Shown: positions 32,290 to 39,919 of the stretch, in pieces
Layout: each line of letters starts with the position of its first letter
Position numbering within the stretch: the stretch's first letter is position 1
IMG/VR virus record: IMGVR_UViG_3300037430_000014
Location: 1 to 47,004 of that record
Direction: 5' to 3' (one strand)
From: a virus
Length of the DNA stretch: 47,004 nucleotides
Program-made: the position numbers and the translations under genes
Notes under the pieces: generated by a model
What the model saw: the letters and a program-made list of their open reading frames with translations, nothing else
Databases searched by the model: none
Told to the model about the DNA's origin: nothing

Positions 32290-33297
32290 ATGGCGTCCAC
32301 GCGAATCGCCGTGGAGCTCCCGCCGATCAACGGTCGGCATAAGAAGGAGCTCGCGGCATGGCTCGACTGCAAGAAGAGCGGCATCGGCGGTTCATCGGCC
32401 GCGGCTGCGGTGGGGCTCGGTAAGTTCGGCTCGAGGCTGCGTCTCTGGGCCGAGATGACTGGTAAGCAGGGCTTCAACGAGCGGGAGGAATCCGAGCGCA
32501 TGCGCTGGGGCAACCTGCTCGAGCAGCGCGTGATCGAGGAGACCGCGCGGCGCGTGAAGGCGAAGTTGCTCAAACCTTCGGCGCACAACAACGAGTGCCC
32601 GAAGGCGTCGCTCCTCGGCCGCTTCGGATTCAAGCCCGGCGGCCAGACGCTGCTCCGGTCCAACGATCGCCACTGGCAGCACTACTCGCCCGACGCGATC
32701 GGCTCGATCGCGGGCGAGCCCGTGCTGATCGAGGCGAAGACGACGTCGGTGTGGTCCGCCGACGAATGGGAGAGCGACCCGCCCGAGCACGTCTACGTGC
32801 AGGTGCACCACGGGTTCGCGACGACCGGGCTCAAGCGCGCCATCGTGGGCGTGCTGATCGGCGGCCAAGAACTCCGCGTCTTCGACATGCGGCGCGAGGA
32901 GGAGGTGTGCTCGCGTCTCAACGAGCTCGAGCGCGTGTTCATGGATGCCGTGGCGAACGACGTGCAGCCCGAGCTCGAGAACCCTGTTCACCCCGACACG
33001 GCCGACGTCCTGAAGCGCTTGCACCCGAAAGACAACGGGCACTCGGTCACGCTGCCCATGGAGGCGGTCGAGGTCGACCGCGAGCTCGAGCTGCTCAAGA
33101 AGCGCGTGAAGGGCGACGAGACGCGCGTCGAGGAGTTGAAGACGCGCCTGAAAGCCTGGATCGGCGACGCGACCTTCGGAGTGGTGCCCGGCGGGTCGTT
33201 CTCGTACTCGTGGCGCACCTACGACAAGGCCCCCGAGGAGAAGCCTCGCGCGGGCTACCAGTACCGGAGACTCGACCGCAAGGAGATCAAGCCGTGA
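32290..33297 (+). CDS. YqaJ-like recombination exonuclease
   Basis: The 335-residue protein belongs to the YqaJ viral recombinase / lambda exonuclease-like PD-(D/E)XK group. Motifs in order: GIGGSSAAAAVGLGKFGS, RMRWGNLLEQRVIEE, the catalytic SPDAIG (Asp135) and VLIEAKTTS (Glu148, Lys150), then HVYVQVHHGFATTGLKRA. It would digest 5' strands to expose single-stranded DNA for the annealing protein encoded next, whose GTG overlaps its stop. A GAGAGGA site precedes ATG 32290. The C-terminal 90 residues form a coiled coil (DRELELLKKRVKGDE) common in this family. Confidence 0.85.
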   Translation: MASTRIAVELPPINGRHKKELAAWLDCKKSGIGGSSAAAAVGLGKFGSRLRLWAEMTGKQGFNEREESERMRWGNLLEQRVIEETARRVKAKLLKPSAHNNECPKASLLGRFGFKPGGQTLLRSNDRHWQHYSPDAIGSIAGEPVLIEAKTTSVWSADEWESDPPEHVYVQVHHGFATTGLKRAIVGVLIGGQELRVFDMRREEEVCSRLNELERVFMDAVANDVQPELENPVHPDTADVLKRLHPKDNGHSVTLPMEAVEVDRELELLKKRVKGDETRVEELKTRLKAWIGDATFGVVPGGSFSYSWRTYDKAPEEKPRAGYQYRRLDRKEIKP

Positions 33298-34130
33298 GTG
33301 ACGCGATCGTGAAGTCGGCCCCCGTAGCCGTTGGAGTCCGCGGAGCCGAACTCGCGGACATCGAGAGCCTGCAACGCCTGGCGACGATGATCGTCGCCTC
33401 CGGCCTCGCGCCGAAAGGCGACCAGATGCCCACCGTGGCGGTGAAGATCCTGCTCGGGCTGGAGCTCGGCCTCCCGCCGATGGCCTCCCTGAAGACCATC
33501 TGCGTGATCAACGGCCGGCCCTCGATCTTCGGGGACGCCGGCAAGGCCCTCCTGCTCGCCTCCGGCAAGCTCGCGAAGGCCCCGGAGATCGCCTGGTTCG
33601 GGACGCCCGACCGGGACGACTGGGAATGCGTGGTGCGCATGGAGCGCGTCGGGATGCCCGGCACCTTCGTCGGGTCCTACTCGGTCGCGGACGCGAAGCG
33701 GGCGAAGCTCTGGGGCAAGGCGGGGCCCTGGACCGAGCACACCCGCAACCAGATCAAGTGGCGCGCCTGGTGGTTCGCCGCGCGCGAGGGCTTCGCGGAC
33801 GTCTTGAGCGGGGTCTCGAGCGCCGAGGAGAGCCTGGACCTCCCGAAGGACGTCGAGGCCGAGGAGGCCCCTAGCGAGCCCCCCAAGGCGCTCGCGGCGC
33901 GCGTGCTGGCGAAGCTCGAACAACAGGCGATCGTCGAACCTGGCGCAACTGGCGAAGCCTGCGAGCCCGAGGACGAGAAAACCGAGGCGCCGCCCGCGGA
34001 GCCGGCGGCCGAGGTAGCCTTTGCGCAGCCCGAGGAGGGCGATGGTCCTCCCCCGGGCTGGAAGCTCGAGGGCGACCCGGTCGCGCACAACCCTCGGGGG
34101 TCGCGCCGGAAGCCTCGCGAGCCTCACTGA
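33294..34130 (+). CDS. RecT-like single-strand annealing protein
   Basis: The 278-residue protein fits the RecT-type annealing family found beside YqaJ exonucleases: LQRLATMIVASGLAPKG, AVKILLGLELGLPPMASL, CVINGRPSIFGDAGKALLL, then NQIKWRAWWFAAREGFADVL. The C-terminal 80 residues are acidic and Pro/Ala-rich, probably disordered, a common site for host SSB contacts. GTG overlaps the exonuclease stop, making a two-gene recombination module that can anneal or concatenate phage DNA. The family call relies on pattern and neighbour. Confidence 0.75.
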   Translation: MSDAIVKSAPVAVGVRGAELADIESLQRLATMIVASGLAPKGDQMPTVAVKILLGLELGLPPMASLKTICVINGRPSIFGDAGKALLLASGKLAKAPEIAWFGTPDRDDWECVVRMERVGMPGTFVGSYSVADAKRAKLWGKAGPWTEHTRNQIKWRAWWFAAREGFADVLSGVSSAEESLDLPKDVEAEEAPSEPPKALAARVLAKLEQQAIVEPGATGEACEPEDEKTEAPPAEPAAEVAFAQPEEGDGPPPGWKLEGDPVAHNPRGSRRKPREPH

Positions 34131-34260
34131 TCGGGGAAGCACGTCGCGCCACCGCCTGGGTTGACTCTCTGGCAGGGGAACCATCGGCGCGCGCGGGCTT
34201 CCCTTGGGCGCGGTCGAGCCAACGAATCCTCTCCCCCCGGCTCGATCGCGCCCTTTCCAT

Positions 34261-34290
34261 CTCGGGCGCCAGAAAGGGGAAGGGCCCGAG
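34261..34290 (+). terminator. Hairpin, possible terminator of recombination operon
   Basis: CTCGGGC at 34261-34267 pairs perfectly with GCCCGAG at 34284-34290 around a purine-rich 16-base loop. It lies between the recombination genes and the next promoter. No T tract follows. Confidence 0.35.
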
Positions 34291-34318
34291 GAACCCCGCC
34301 GGGCACTCGGACCCTTCC

Positions 34319-34346
34319 TTGACCAAGGAAGCCTCTCGGCTACCCT
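34319..34346 (+). promoter_or_regulatory. Sigma70-like promoter for replication operon
   Basis: TTGACC (34319-34324) and TACCCT (34341-34346) are 16 bases apart. This is the only TACCCT box in the window with a near-consensus -35 at normal spacing. The predicted start of transcription is close to ATG 34357. The sequence TTGACCAAGGAA also occurs at 42012-42023. Confidence 0.55.
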
Positions 34347-34356
34347 GCCGCGCTCT

Positions 34357-34434
34357 ATGACCTACGCGACGGATGGGATCCTAGCCGGCCCCGCCCACCG
34401 CCGCCACCCTTCTAGGGCCGGAACGAGGGCGTAG
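34357..34434 (+). CDS. Possible 25-residue leader peptide
   Basis: A short frame beginning MTYATDGILAGPAH starts ten bases after the TACCCT box and stops two bases before the next gene's ATG. It could be a leaderless leader peptide that couples translation. Its small size makes chance likely. Confidence 0.25.
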   Translation: MTYATDGILAGPAHRRHPSRAGTRA

Positions 34435-34436
34435 GC

Positions 34437-35366
34437 ATGCCGGAGAGCCCTGGCGGAAGGCGGCCCTGGTTCAAGTTCTGGCCGTCCGACTGGCTCGGTG
34501 ATCCGAAGCTGAAGGTGTGCTCGCGCGCGGCGCGCGGCCTCTGGATCGAACTCTGTTGCCTCATGCACGAGGGCAACCCGTACGGGCACTTCTCGCACCA
34601 GGACGACGCGCTCGCGATCGCGCTCGGCGGCGACCCGCGCGAGATCGCGGAACTCGTGGCCGAGCTCGAGCGCGCGGGCGTGCTCTCGAGGACGAGCGAA
34701 GGGGTGATCTTCTCGCGCAGGATGGTGAGGGACGAGGCGCACCGTCTGCGGGGCTTCGAGGACGGCATCAAGGCGAACAAACCGAAGGACCCCTCCACCC
34801 CACCCCTCCACCCTCCCCCCCCACCGGTTGGGGGACCCCGCGCGGAGCCTCTGACCTCTGAGTCTTCTCTTACCTCTGATCCGGCTCCTACCTCCGATCC
34901 GGTTCCTACCACCAAGAGCAAGAACACACCCTCGCTACGCTCGGGTGTGCGGCGCGCAAGCGCGCCGGGTCTCCCCGGGATCGAACCTGAGGCGCCCAAG
35001 CCTGCCCGAGAGCTGAGCGAACGCCAGGTTGACGGCTTCACGGCGCGCGCGGTTTGGTGCCGCTGCTGGCTCGCGAAGTACGGCTCGGCCTACATCGGCC
35101 TCAAGGACCGCAGGAGCGCCGCCATACGCAGCGCGTTCGTCCAGTTGGGCCGAGACGAGGCCGAGCTTGAGCGCCTCGTGGTGGCCTTCCTGGAGGCCCC
35201 ACCGTTCAAGCACCGGGAGAACCCCGACCCGGTCGCCTTCTTGGATTCACTCCCGGCGATCCGCGCCGGGCTCAACGGATCCTCGAGCCGCGAGCGCCTC
35301 AACCCGCAGAGGGAGCGCCAGCGCAGGGGCATTGATGAGCTGAACCGATGGAAAAACACCCCATGA
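34437..35366 (+). CDS. Replication initiator-like protein
   Basis: The 309-residue protein has an N-terminal winged-helix-like domain typical of phage replisome organisers (WFKFWPSDWLGDPKLKVCSR, ARGLWIELCCLMHE, then ELVAELERAGVLSRT and GVIFSRRMVRDE). A Pro/Ser/Thr linker follows (residues 118-165), with three imperfect T-S-D-P repeats encoded by near-repeated DNA at about 34855-34912. The C-terminal domain is helical (AAIRSAFVQLGRDEAELERL). It would bind an origin and recruit a helicase loader. It starts the operon behind the promoter at 34319. The family assignment comes from the pattern of the first 100 residues. Confidence 0.65.
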   Translation: MPESPGGRRPWFKFWPSDWLGDPKLKVCSRAARGLWIELCCLMHEGNPYGHFSHQDDALAIALGGDPREIAELVAELERAGVLSRTSEGVIFSRRMVRDEAHRLRGFEDGIKANKPKDPSTPPLHPPPPPVGGPRAEPLTSESSLTSDPAPTSDPVPTTKSKNTPSLRSGVRRASAPGLPGIEPEAPKPARELSERQVDGFTARAVWCRCWLAKYGSAYIGLKDRRSAAIRSAFVQLGRDEAELERLVVAFLEAPPFKHRENPDPVAFLDSLPAIRAGLNGSSSRERLNPQRERQRRGIDELNRWKNTP

Positions 35367-35824
35367 CGCCCGAACGAAAAGCTTTCTGGACCGCAACGCT
35401 CAGCACCTTCGCGGTGCTCTGGCCGTTCTTCGATCCGTCGCCCGCCATGGCCGACGTGTACGACACGCTCCTGGCCGACCTCGAGCTTGGTGAGCTCGAG
35501 CGAGCGGTTGTGAGCATCCTCAAAACCACGACATCGAAGGACGCGCCCAAGCCGGGTGAGATCCGCGAAGCGGTCGAGGGCAAGCTCACGTGGGTAGACG
35601 TGTGGCAACGCGACCTGTGGGGCTCGCTCACGCTGAAGAACGGCGCGCGCGTGAGCGTCGGCCGCAAGCAGGTGCGCGTGCGGGAAGGCGAGGAGCCGCC
35701 GCTCCTGCTCTCGTGGGGCACCGTCGATGACGAGCACTGGGGCGGCGTGCGTCCCGGCAAACCCGAGCCGCTCATGCTGCCGCGCTCGCTCACCGACCGG
35801 ATTGGCAACGGGCCATCGCAATGA
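35363..35824 (+). CDS. Possible helicase-loader-like protein
   Basis: The 153-residue product (ATG 35363 overlaps the previous stop; ATG 35348 is an in-frame alternative) has an N-terminal helical domain FWTATLSTFAVLWPFFDP, then VVSILKTTTSKDAPKPGEIRE. The pattern of a helical start followed by 'x-P-x-P-G-E-I-R' is common in N-terminal parts of phage replication accessory proteins. The C-terminal part is strand-rich. The next gene encodes a similar arrangement. Function inferred weakly. Confidence 0.5.
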   Translation: MTPERKAFWTATLSTFAVLWPFFDPSPAMADVYDTLLADLELGELERAVVSILKTTTSKDAPKPGEIREAVEGKLTWVDVWQRDLWGSLTLKNGARVSVGRKQVRVREGEEPPLLLSWGTVDDEHWGGVRPGKPEPLMLPRSLTDRIGNGPSQ

Positions 35825-36357
35825 TCCCCGCGCGCATCGCCGACCTCGTCGAGCTCCTGCAGGCGGAACATCCAACGTGGGCGCCCGACGAGCGGCAGCT
35901 CGGCGTGTGGACCCACGTGCTCGGCGCGCTCCCATGGCCGACGCTCGAGGCCGCCGGCCGCCGGTACCTCGCAAACGAGGCGGGCCGGCCGCAGCTCGCG
36001 AAGTTCCTGAAGTACCTACCGCCCGGCGCCGCGGCTCGAGCGCGCGGCGAGCCGGGCGAGAGCTCGAGCGCGTTCGAGCGCACCCGCGAGGACACCTTCG
36101 GAACGATCCTCGCCTCCTGCCTGTTCGACGGGCAGCAGCTCGCGAGCCCGTACCGTTCCCAATCCTGGCACGTCGACGCCTACCAGGCATGGCGCCGCGA
36201 GGGCCGAGGTGTGCTCGCCCCGCCGCCGTCCTGGAGAGAGCCCCACCACACGCCGGCCACGCTGCTCGCGTTCCTGGACCGCTTCGCCGGGATCAGCTCG
36301 AGCGGCGCAACCGTGATCGAGCTCGAGATTCCCTTCGACGCCCCTTCCCAAGAGTGA
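35821..36357 (+). CDS. Possible helicase-loader-like protein, second member
   Basis: The 178-residue product has VWTHVLGALPWPTLEAAGRR followed by ANEAGRPQLAKFLKYLP, again the helical 'work out, then feed' pattern of replication accessory N-termini seen in the previous gene. The rest is Arg/Ser-rich. ATG overlaps the previous stop. It may be a distant relative of its upstream neighbour, though identity by eye is low. Confidence 0.5.
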   Translation: MIPARIADLVELLQAEHPTWAPDERQLGVWTHVLGALPWPTLEAAGRRYLANEAGRPQLAKFLKYLPPGAAARARGEPGESSSAFERTREDTFGTILASCLFDGQQLASPYRSQSWHVDAYQAWRREGRGVLAPPPSWREPHHTPATLLAFLDRFAGISSSGATVIELEIPFDAPSQE

Positions 36358-36386
36358 CCGGACGTGCCTACGCTGGGTGGGCCTTG

Positions 36387-36917
36387 GTGACGAAGACGCG
36401 AAAAGAGCGCCGGCCGGACCCGCCCCCGAAGCGCTCGCAGATGGTGATGTGGGTGGTCCCCCACGGCATCGTGCACGGCGGCAACGGTGCCGGCACGCTG
36501 CTAAAACTCGCGCATTGCGCCGCCACGCTCGTGCGCGCTTATGCCGAGCGCGCAGACTTCGACGACGATCACAACAAGACGCGCGAGGATCTCGTCGCCG
36601 AGAACATCGTCAACCTCGTCTTCGAGGCGAAGGGCGCGCAGGAGACCGCGGTGCTGTCGGCCGAGAAGCCCGACAACCACCCCGACGTGCTGCTCGCCTT
36701 CAGCTCCTCCATTGAGGACGGCATCGACATCTCGGTGTCGCCGATGCTCACCGAGCAAGAGCTCCGACGCGCCGCGAACTACCTGCTCATGCTCACGTAC
36801 GTGCAGCTCCGGCGCGTGCGCTTCGTCGACTCATGGGAGGAGTACGGCGGCTGGATTGTGGCGCTCGCGTCCGAGACCTTCACGAGCGACGACGCGCCGG
36901 AGGATCCTTTCGCGTGA
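36387..36917 (+). CDS. Hypothetical protein
   Basis: The 176-residue product starts at GTG 36387 (GGGTGG eight to thirteen bases upstream); GTG 36354, which overlaps the preceding stop, is an in-frame alternative adding 11 residues. The body is an alpha/beta mixture with AENIVNLVFEAKGAQETAVL and RRAANYLLMLTYVQLRRVRF and an acidic end. Not recognised. A TACGCT box lies at 36369-36374. Confidence 0.6.
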   Translation: MTKTRKERRPDPPPKRSQMVMWVVPHGIVHGGNGAGTLLKLAHCAATLVRAYAERADFDDDHNKTREDLVAENIVNLVFEAKGAQETAVLSAEKPDNHPDVLLAFSSSIEDGIDISVSPMLTEQELRRAANYLLMLTYVQLRRVRFVDSWEEYGGWIVALASETFTSDDAPEDPFA

Positions 36918-37126
36918 AGCAACAGCTCCTGTACCTCAAGAGCCTCGCCGAGCGCTCGCCGCCGCTCCCGCGCGGGGTGCGCAACAGCCGCGAGGCGCTC
37001 TTCTACGAGAAGGCGCGCGAGTTCGTGCCGGCACTCGTGATCGAGGTGCTCGAGCTCCGAGAGACACGCGAGAAGCTCGAGGCCGAGCTCGCGAAACACG
37101 TGATCGACTCGAAAAGGAAGGGATAG
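36914..37126 (+). CDS. Small hypothetical protein
   Basis: The 70-residue product is helical with a C-terminal coiled coil (VIEVLELRETREKLEAELAK). GTG overlaps the previous stop. Function unknown. Confidence 0.55.
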   Translation: MKQQLLYLKSLAERSPPLPRGVRNSREALFYEKAREFVPALVIEVLELRETREKLEAELAKHVIDSKRKG

Positions 37127-37130
37127 GGCG

Positions 37131-37316
37131 ATGGACGGCGAGCACGACGACGACTGCCGCGAGTGGGCCTGCTCCGTCTGCCACTCACGCCGCGATGGTT
37201 GGGGGCCCGAGGGTCGCCAGTGCTCCGGCTGCGCGCCGGTGTGCATCGAGTGCGATCGGCCGCTTCAGTTTGGCGAGATCGAGCGGTGCGAACGCTGCGT
37301 TGAGGTTCTCACGTGA
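37131..37316 (+). CDS. Small cysteine-rich zinc-binding protein
   Basis: The 61-residue product has nine cysteines, arranged as C9, CSVC (14-17), CSGCAPVCIEC (31-41) and CERC (53-56). Two zinc-ribbon sites are likely. It may bind nucleic acid or another protein. AAGGAAGGG precedes ATG 37131 by about ten bases, and the stop overlaps the resolvase GTG, so it may work with that enzyme. Confidence 0.6.
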   Translation: MDGEHDDDCREWACSVCHSRRDGWGPEGRQCSGCAPVCIECDRPLQFGEIERCERCVEVLT

Positions 37317-37861
37317 CGGAGTCGATCATCGTGGGCATCGACCCGGGCGCGAAGGGTGGCATCGCCATCCTCGGCCCGGGGCCGCGCGTGCGCCTGATCA
37401 AGACGCCCGACACCGACCAAGACTTGGTCGACTACATCCGCTCGGCCGGCGCCACCTTCGCCGTGCTCGAGCAGATGCAGCCGCGCCCAACCTACTGGGT
37501 CTCCTCCACACTCGGGCCGCAGCGCTCGATCCTGAAGTCGACCGTGCTGCTCTACGGCCGGTACTCGCTCGCGCGCGGAGTCCTCTCGGCGCTGCGCATC
37601 CCAACCGAGGAGGTGCTCCCGCAGCACTGGCAGAAGCTCATGCGCTGCGGGCGCCAGTCGAAGGAGTCCCGCGGCTCGGCCGAGCACAAGCGCGCGTTGA
37701 AGCAGAAGGCCGAGCAGCTCTTCCCAGGCACCAAGGGGCTCACGCTGCAAACCTGCGACGCCCTGCTCCTCGCCGAATTCGGCCGGCGCATTCAAACCGG
37801 CGCCGCGGCCCCGCAAGAGCTCACGCCGACACTCGACTCCGGACACGACGACATCCCATGA
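37313..37861 (+). CDS. RuvC-like Holliday junction resolvase
   Basis: The 182-residue protein has the RNase H-fold RuvC pattern: VGIDPGAKGGIAIL (Asp10), FAVLEQMQPRP (Glu53), a helix LLYGRYSLARGVLSALRIP, a strand-loop EVLPQHWQKLM, and the last acidic residue in LQTCDALLLAEFGRR (Asp149). This kind of resolvase cuts four-way junctions in recombining phage DNA before packaging. It is coupled to the zinc protein upstream (GTGA) and to a membrane protein downstream (ATGA). Length is normal. Confidence 0.82.
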   Translation: MTESIIVGIDPGAKGGIAILGPGPRVRLIKTPDTDQDLVDYIRSAGATFAVLEQMQPRPTYWVSSTLGPQRSILKSTVLLYGRYSLARGVLSALRIPTEEVLPQHWQKLMRCGRQSKESRGSAEHKRALKQKAEQLFPGTKGLTLQTCDALLLAEFGRRIQTGAAAPQELTPTLDSGHDDIP

Positions 37862-38580
37862 AGAACCTTTCCGTGCCGCTGCTCTTCATCGCCTGGCTCT
37901 ACGTGTTCTGGTGGTTCTTCGATCGACAGCATCGCTCCGAAGAGAGCGCGCAACGAGCTTGCGAAACCGCTCGGGCACCGGCCCCCTCTCACCAAGGACG
38001 TCCGGTCTCTCCTCCCTCTCCTCGACCGGACGAGGCCGGTGCCCTTTCTTTCTCGGTGGAGGCCGCAACACCGCTCCTCAGCGAGCATGAGGTGTCCCAC
38101 GTCGCGGCCTCCACCGGGTCTCCCTTCGTCGACCTCTGCGCCGAGGCCGAGGAGACCTGGCAACCCACCGCGGCCGGGCTCTTCGACCTCACGACCGAGC
38201 AATGGTCGCAACCCGGGTTCATCGAGCTCACCGCCGCGGAGGCGCGTGCGCTGCTCCCCGACTTCGGCGAGGGCCGCCCGCCCGACACGATCTTCGCGCT
38301 CTTCGGCGGGTTCCCGACGCTCGAGGACTGCGCGGCCGGCCTGCGCGACGAGAGCGTGCGCGCGCAGCTTGAGGCCGTGTGCGAGTGGAACCTTGTGATC
38401 GCCGACATGGAGGCGGCCCCGCTCTCGCGCCGGACGAAGCAAACCGAGGCGCTGCTCGTGCAGCTCCGCCGGACGCGCGCCGCGCGCACGACGAGCCTCA
38501 TGGAGGCACTCGACCGCGTGGGGCCGTATCGAAACTGGGCGCTCGTCTCCAGGCTGTTCAACGAGTGGGAACGGGAATGA
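37858..38580 (+). CDS. Membrane-anchored hypothetical protein
   Basis: The 240-residue product has an N-terminal membrane segment (residues 5-21, SVPLLFIAWLYVFWWFF), then a Pro/Ser-rich linker and a soluble helical part of about 150 residues (LEAVCEWNLVIADMEAAPLS). Its last codons lie in a repeat that recurs 912 bases downstream. Not recognised; its function could be at the host membrane. Confidence 0.55.
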   Translation: MKNLSVPLLFIAWLYVFWWFFDRQHRSEESAQRACETARAPAPSHQGRPVSPPSPRPDEAGALSFSVEAATPLLSEHEVSHVAASTGSPFVDLCAEAEETWQPTAAGLFDLTTEQWSQPGFIELTAAEARALLPDFGEGRPPDTIFALFGGFPTLEDCAAGLRDESVRAQLEAVCEWNLVIADMEAAPLSRRTKQTEALLVQLRRTRAARTTSLMEALDRVGPYRNWALVSRLFNEWERE

Positions 38581-38609
38581 CCGACTGGGCGAAGCGGGCG
38601 CGCGAACTC
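38555..38609 (+). repeat. Left boundary repeat of duplicated block, copy 1
   Basis: This 55-base stretch matches 39467-39521 with 7 differences. It spans the last codons of the membrane protein gene and the first of the next gene (MTDW). In copy 2 the former stop-region is no longer a gene end, so copy 1 is probably the original. Confidence 0.8.
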
Positions 38610-39455
38610 TTGGCAATACCCAAGAACCGGGCGCGCGAACTCTTGGCGATCTACATTGTCGACGGCGCGCTCCAACTCGGCAGCGAGATGGCGGATGCGC
38701 GCGCGGAGGAGATCGCGCAGGCCATCGAGAGCGGTGAGCATGGCGTCACAAACAACACGGCGCACGCTGCGGTCGCCCGCTCGACGATCCCGAAGCTGCC
38801 GCCAGGCTTCACGCCTCTCCCGAAGAGCGAAGCATTCGATCAGGTCGAGATCGACGTAGAGGCGGCATTCGACGCGGCGGTCGACAAGGAAGAGGCGGAG
38901 CTTATCGACCGCGGGCGCGAGGCCGCGTCCGCCATCCGCGCCGACGAGCGCAGGCAATGCCTTGGCGTCCTGGTGGAGATCGCGAATCAGCTCACCGCCA
39001 TCCCCGCCATGTCGCAGAGCCGGACCATTCGCGATCTTATCGAATACGTCGAGCGAGAGGTTGGGCACTGGCGAGAGATCCTCGCGCCGAAACCGAAGAC
39101 CCGCGAGCACGAACAGTTCCGCAAGGCCGAAGCCTTCTTCCGCGCCGACGAGCGCGAGAAGACTTGCGAGGCGATTGGAGCTGCGATTGATAGGTGGGCA
39201 GATCAGACGAGCGCGCCGCACATCGCAAGCGCTGCCGCAGACATGGCGCGCGACTACGCCAAGCCTGCGCCCAAGACCCGCGAGCAAGTCCTGGAGGAGG
39301 CGCTGCGCGTGATTCAGAAGCAGGCAACGCCGAGCGTTGCCATTGAGGCCAAGTGTGTTGTGGCAGACTGCATCGAGATCGCGCGCCGCGCACTGGAGTA
39401 CAAGCCGGCACCCGGTAGGGAAGCCGGTCGCACCAAGGAAGAAACCCAACCATGA
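38577..39455 (+). CDS. Hypothetical helical protein, first copy of duplicated block
   Basis: The 292-residue product begins MTDWAKRARELLAIPKNRARELLAIY with an internal duplication of RARELLAI (residues 7-14 and 18-25), and is mainly helical and charged. Two similar segments (ILAPKPKTREHEQF and KPAPKTREQVLEEALRVI) recur, and the latter is shared with the next gene. The end EIARRALEYKPAPGREAGRT is split over two frames in the second block. No family is recognised. ATG overlaps the preceding stop. Confidence 0.6.
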   Translation: MTDWAKRARELLAIPKNRARELLAIYIVDGALQLGSEMADARAEEIAQAIESGEHGVTNNTAHAAVARSTIPKLPPGFTPLPKSEAFDQVEIDVEAAFDAAVDKEEAELIDRGREAASAIRADERRQCLGVLVEIANQLTAIPAMSQSRTIRDLIEYVEREVGHWREILAPKPKTREHEQFRKAEAFFRADEREKTCEAIGAAIDRWADQTSAPHIASAAADMARDYAKPAPKTREQVLEEALRVIQKQATPSVAIEAKCVVADCIEIARRALEYKPAPGREAGRTKEETQP

Positions 39456-39462
39456 AAGCCCC
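39405..39462 (+). repeat. Right boundary repeat, 58 bases, copy 1
   Basis: Perfectly identical to 39862-39919. It spans the last codons of one gene (PAPGREAGRTKEETQP-stop) and the first of the next (MKAP). Confidence 0.9.
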
Positions 39463-39466
39463 GGAT

Positions 39467-39521
39467 GTTCAACGAGTGGGAGCGGGAATGACCGACTGGC
39501 GCAAGCGGGCGATCGAGCTCC
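39467..39521 (+). repeat. Left boundary repeat of duplicated block, copy 2
   Basis: Second copy of 38555-38609, 48 of 55 bases identical. The former end of the membrane protein gene is here read in another frame (VQRVGAG). Confidence 0.8.
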
Positions 39522-39709
39522 ATCTAGAAGTTAGGCGCTGGAAAGCCATGCTCGCGCCGAAGCCAAAGACCCGCGAGCAAGTCCTTGAAGAGGCGTTGCG
39601 CGAGATCGCGGCGATCACGTTCCCGACCGGCGAGATGAACCCACCCCGCGGCGGGGGCCAATACCTGCCCATCGAAATCGCGCGTCGCGCGCTGGAGTAC
39701 AAGCCATGA
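39488..39709 (+). CDS. Short paralogue of the 38577 gene
   Basis: The 73-residue product begins MTDWRKRA and contains LAPKPKTREQVLEEALREI and EIARRALEYKP, all matching the gene at 38577-39455, but lacks its 200-residue middle. ATG 39488 is chosen by homology and shared ribosome site (GGGAGCGGGA); ATG 39452, which overlaps the previous stop, would add 12 residues that come from the duplicated boundary. Confidence 0.6.
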   Translation: MTDWRKRAIELHLEVRRWKAMLAPKPKTREQVLEEALREIAAITFPTGEMNPPRGGGQYLPIEIARRALEYKP

Positions 39710-39912
39710 GCGGGATTCTCGTCGAGTTTGCCGACGATGAGTCTCCTGAGGAGGCGCAGGCAAAGATGGAGCGAATAGCGGCCTGGTTACGTGCTCACCC
39801 ATGGCATCCGCTCTCCTCGTGGATGCTGCCGCCGGGCGAAAGGCACTGGCTCGATCGAACACCGGCACCCGGTAGGGAAGCCGGTCGCACCAAGGAAGAA
39901 ACCCAACCATGA
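39706..39912 (+). CDS. Small hypothetical protein in duplicated block
   Basis: The 68-residue product (ATG overlaps previous stop) has an acidic start (FADDESPEEAQAKMERIAAW) and ends PAPGREAGRTKEETQP, identical to the end of the 38577 product. It appears to arise from about 155 bases inserted into, or lost from the other copy of, the duplicated block. Function unknown. Confidence 0.5.
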   Translation: MSGILVEFADDESPEEAQAKMERIAAWLRAHPWHPLSSWMLPPGERHWLDRTPAPGREAGRTKEETQP

Positions 39913-39919
39913 AAGCCCC
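39862..39919 (+). repeat. Right boundary repeat, 58 bases, copy 2
   Basis: Perfect copy of 39405-39462; here the ATG within it starts the secreted protein gene. Confidence 0.9.

Larger units (their letters stand above)
34131..34436. other. 306-base gap with hairpin and promoter before replication operon
   Basis: No convincing gene other than a possible 25-codon leader. It holds TTGACT (34161), an inverted repeat CTCGGGC/GCCCGAG (34261-34267 and 34284-34290) that could end the recombination transcript, and the best promoter-like pair in the window (34319-34346). Confidence 0.6.

Noticed and set aside
34855-34915. Short imperfect repeats that could suggest iterons or CRISPR
   Set aside because: They are inside the initiator-like gene, encode a T-S-D-P linker, are in frame, and lack spacer-repeat regularity.
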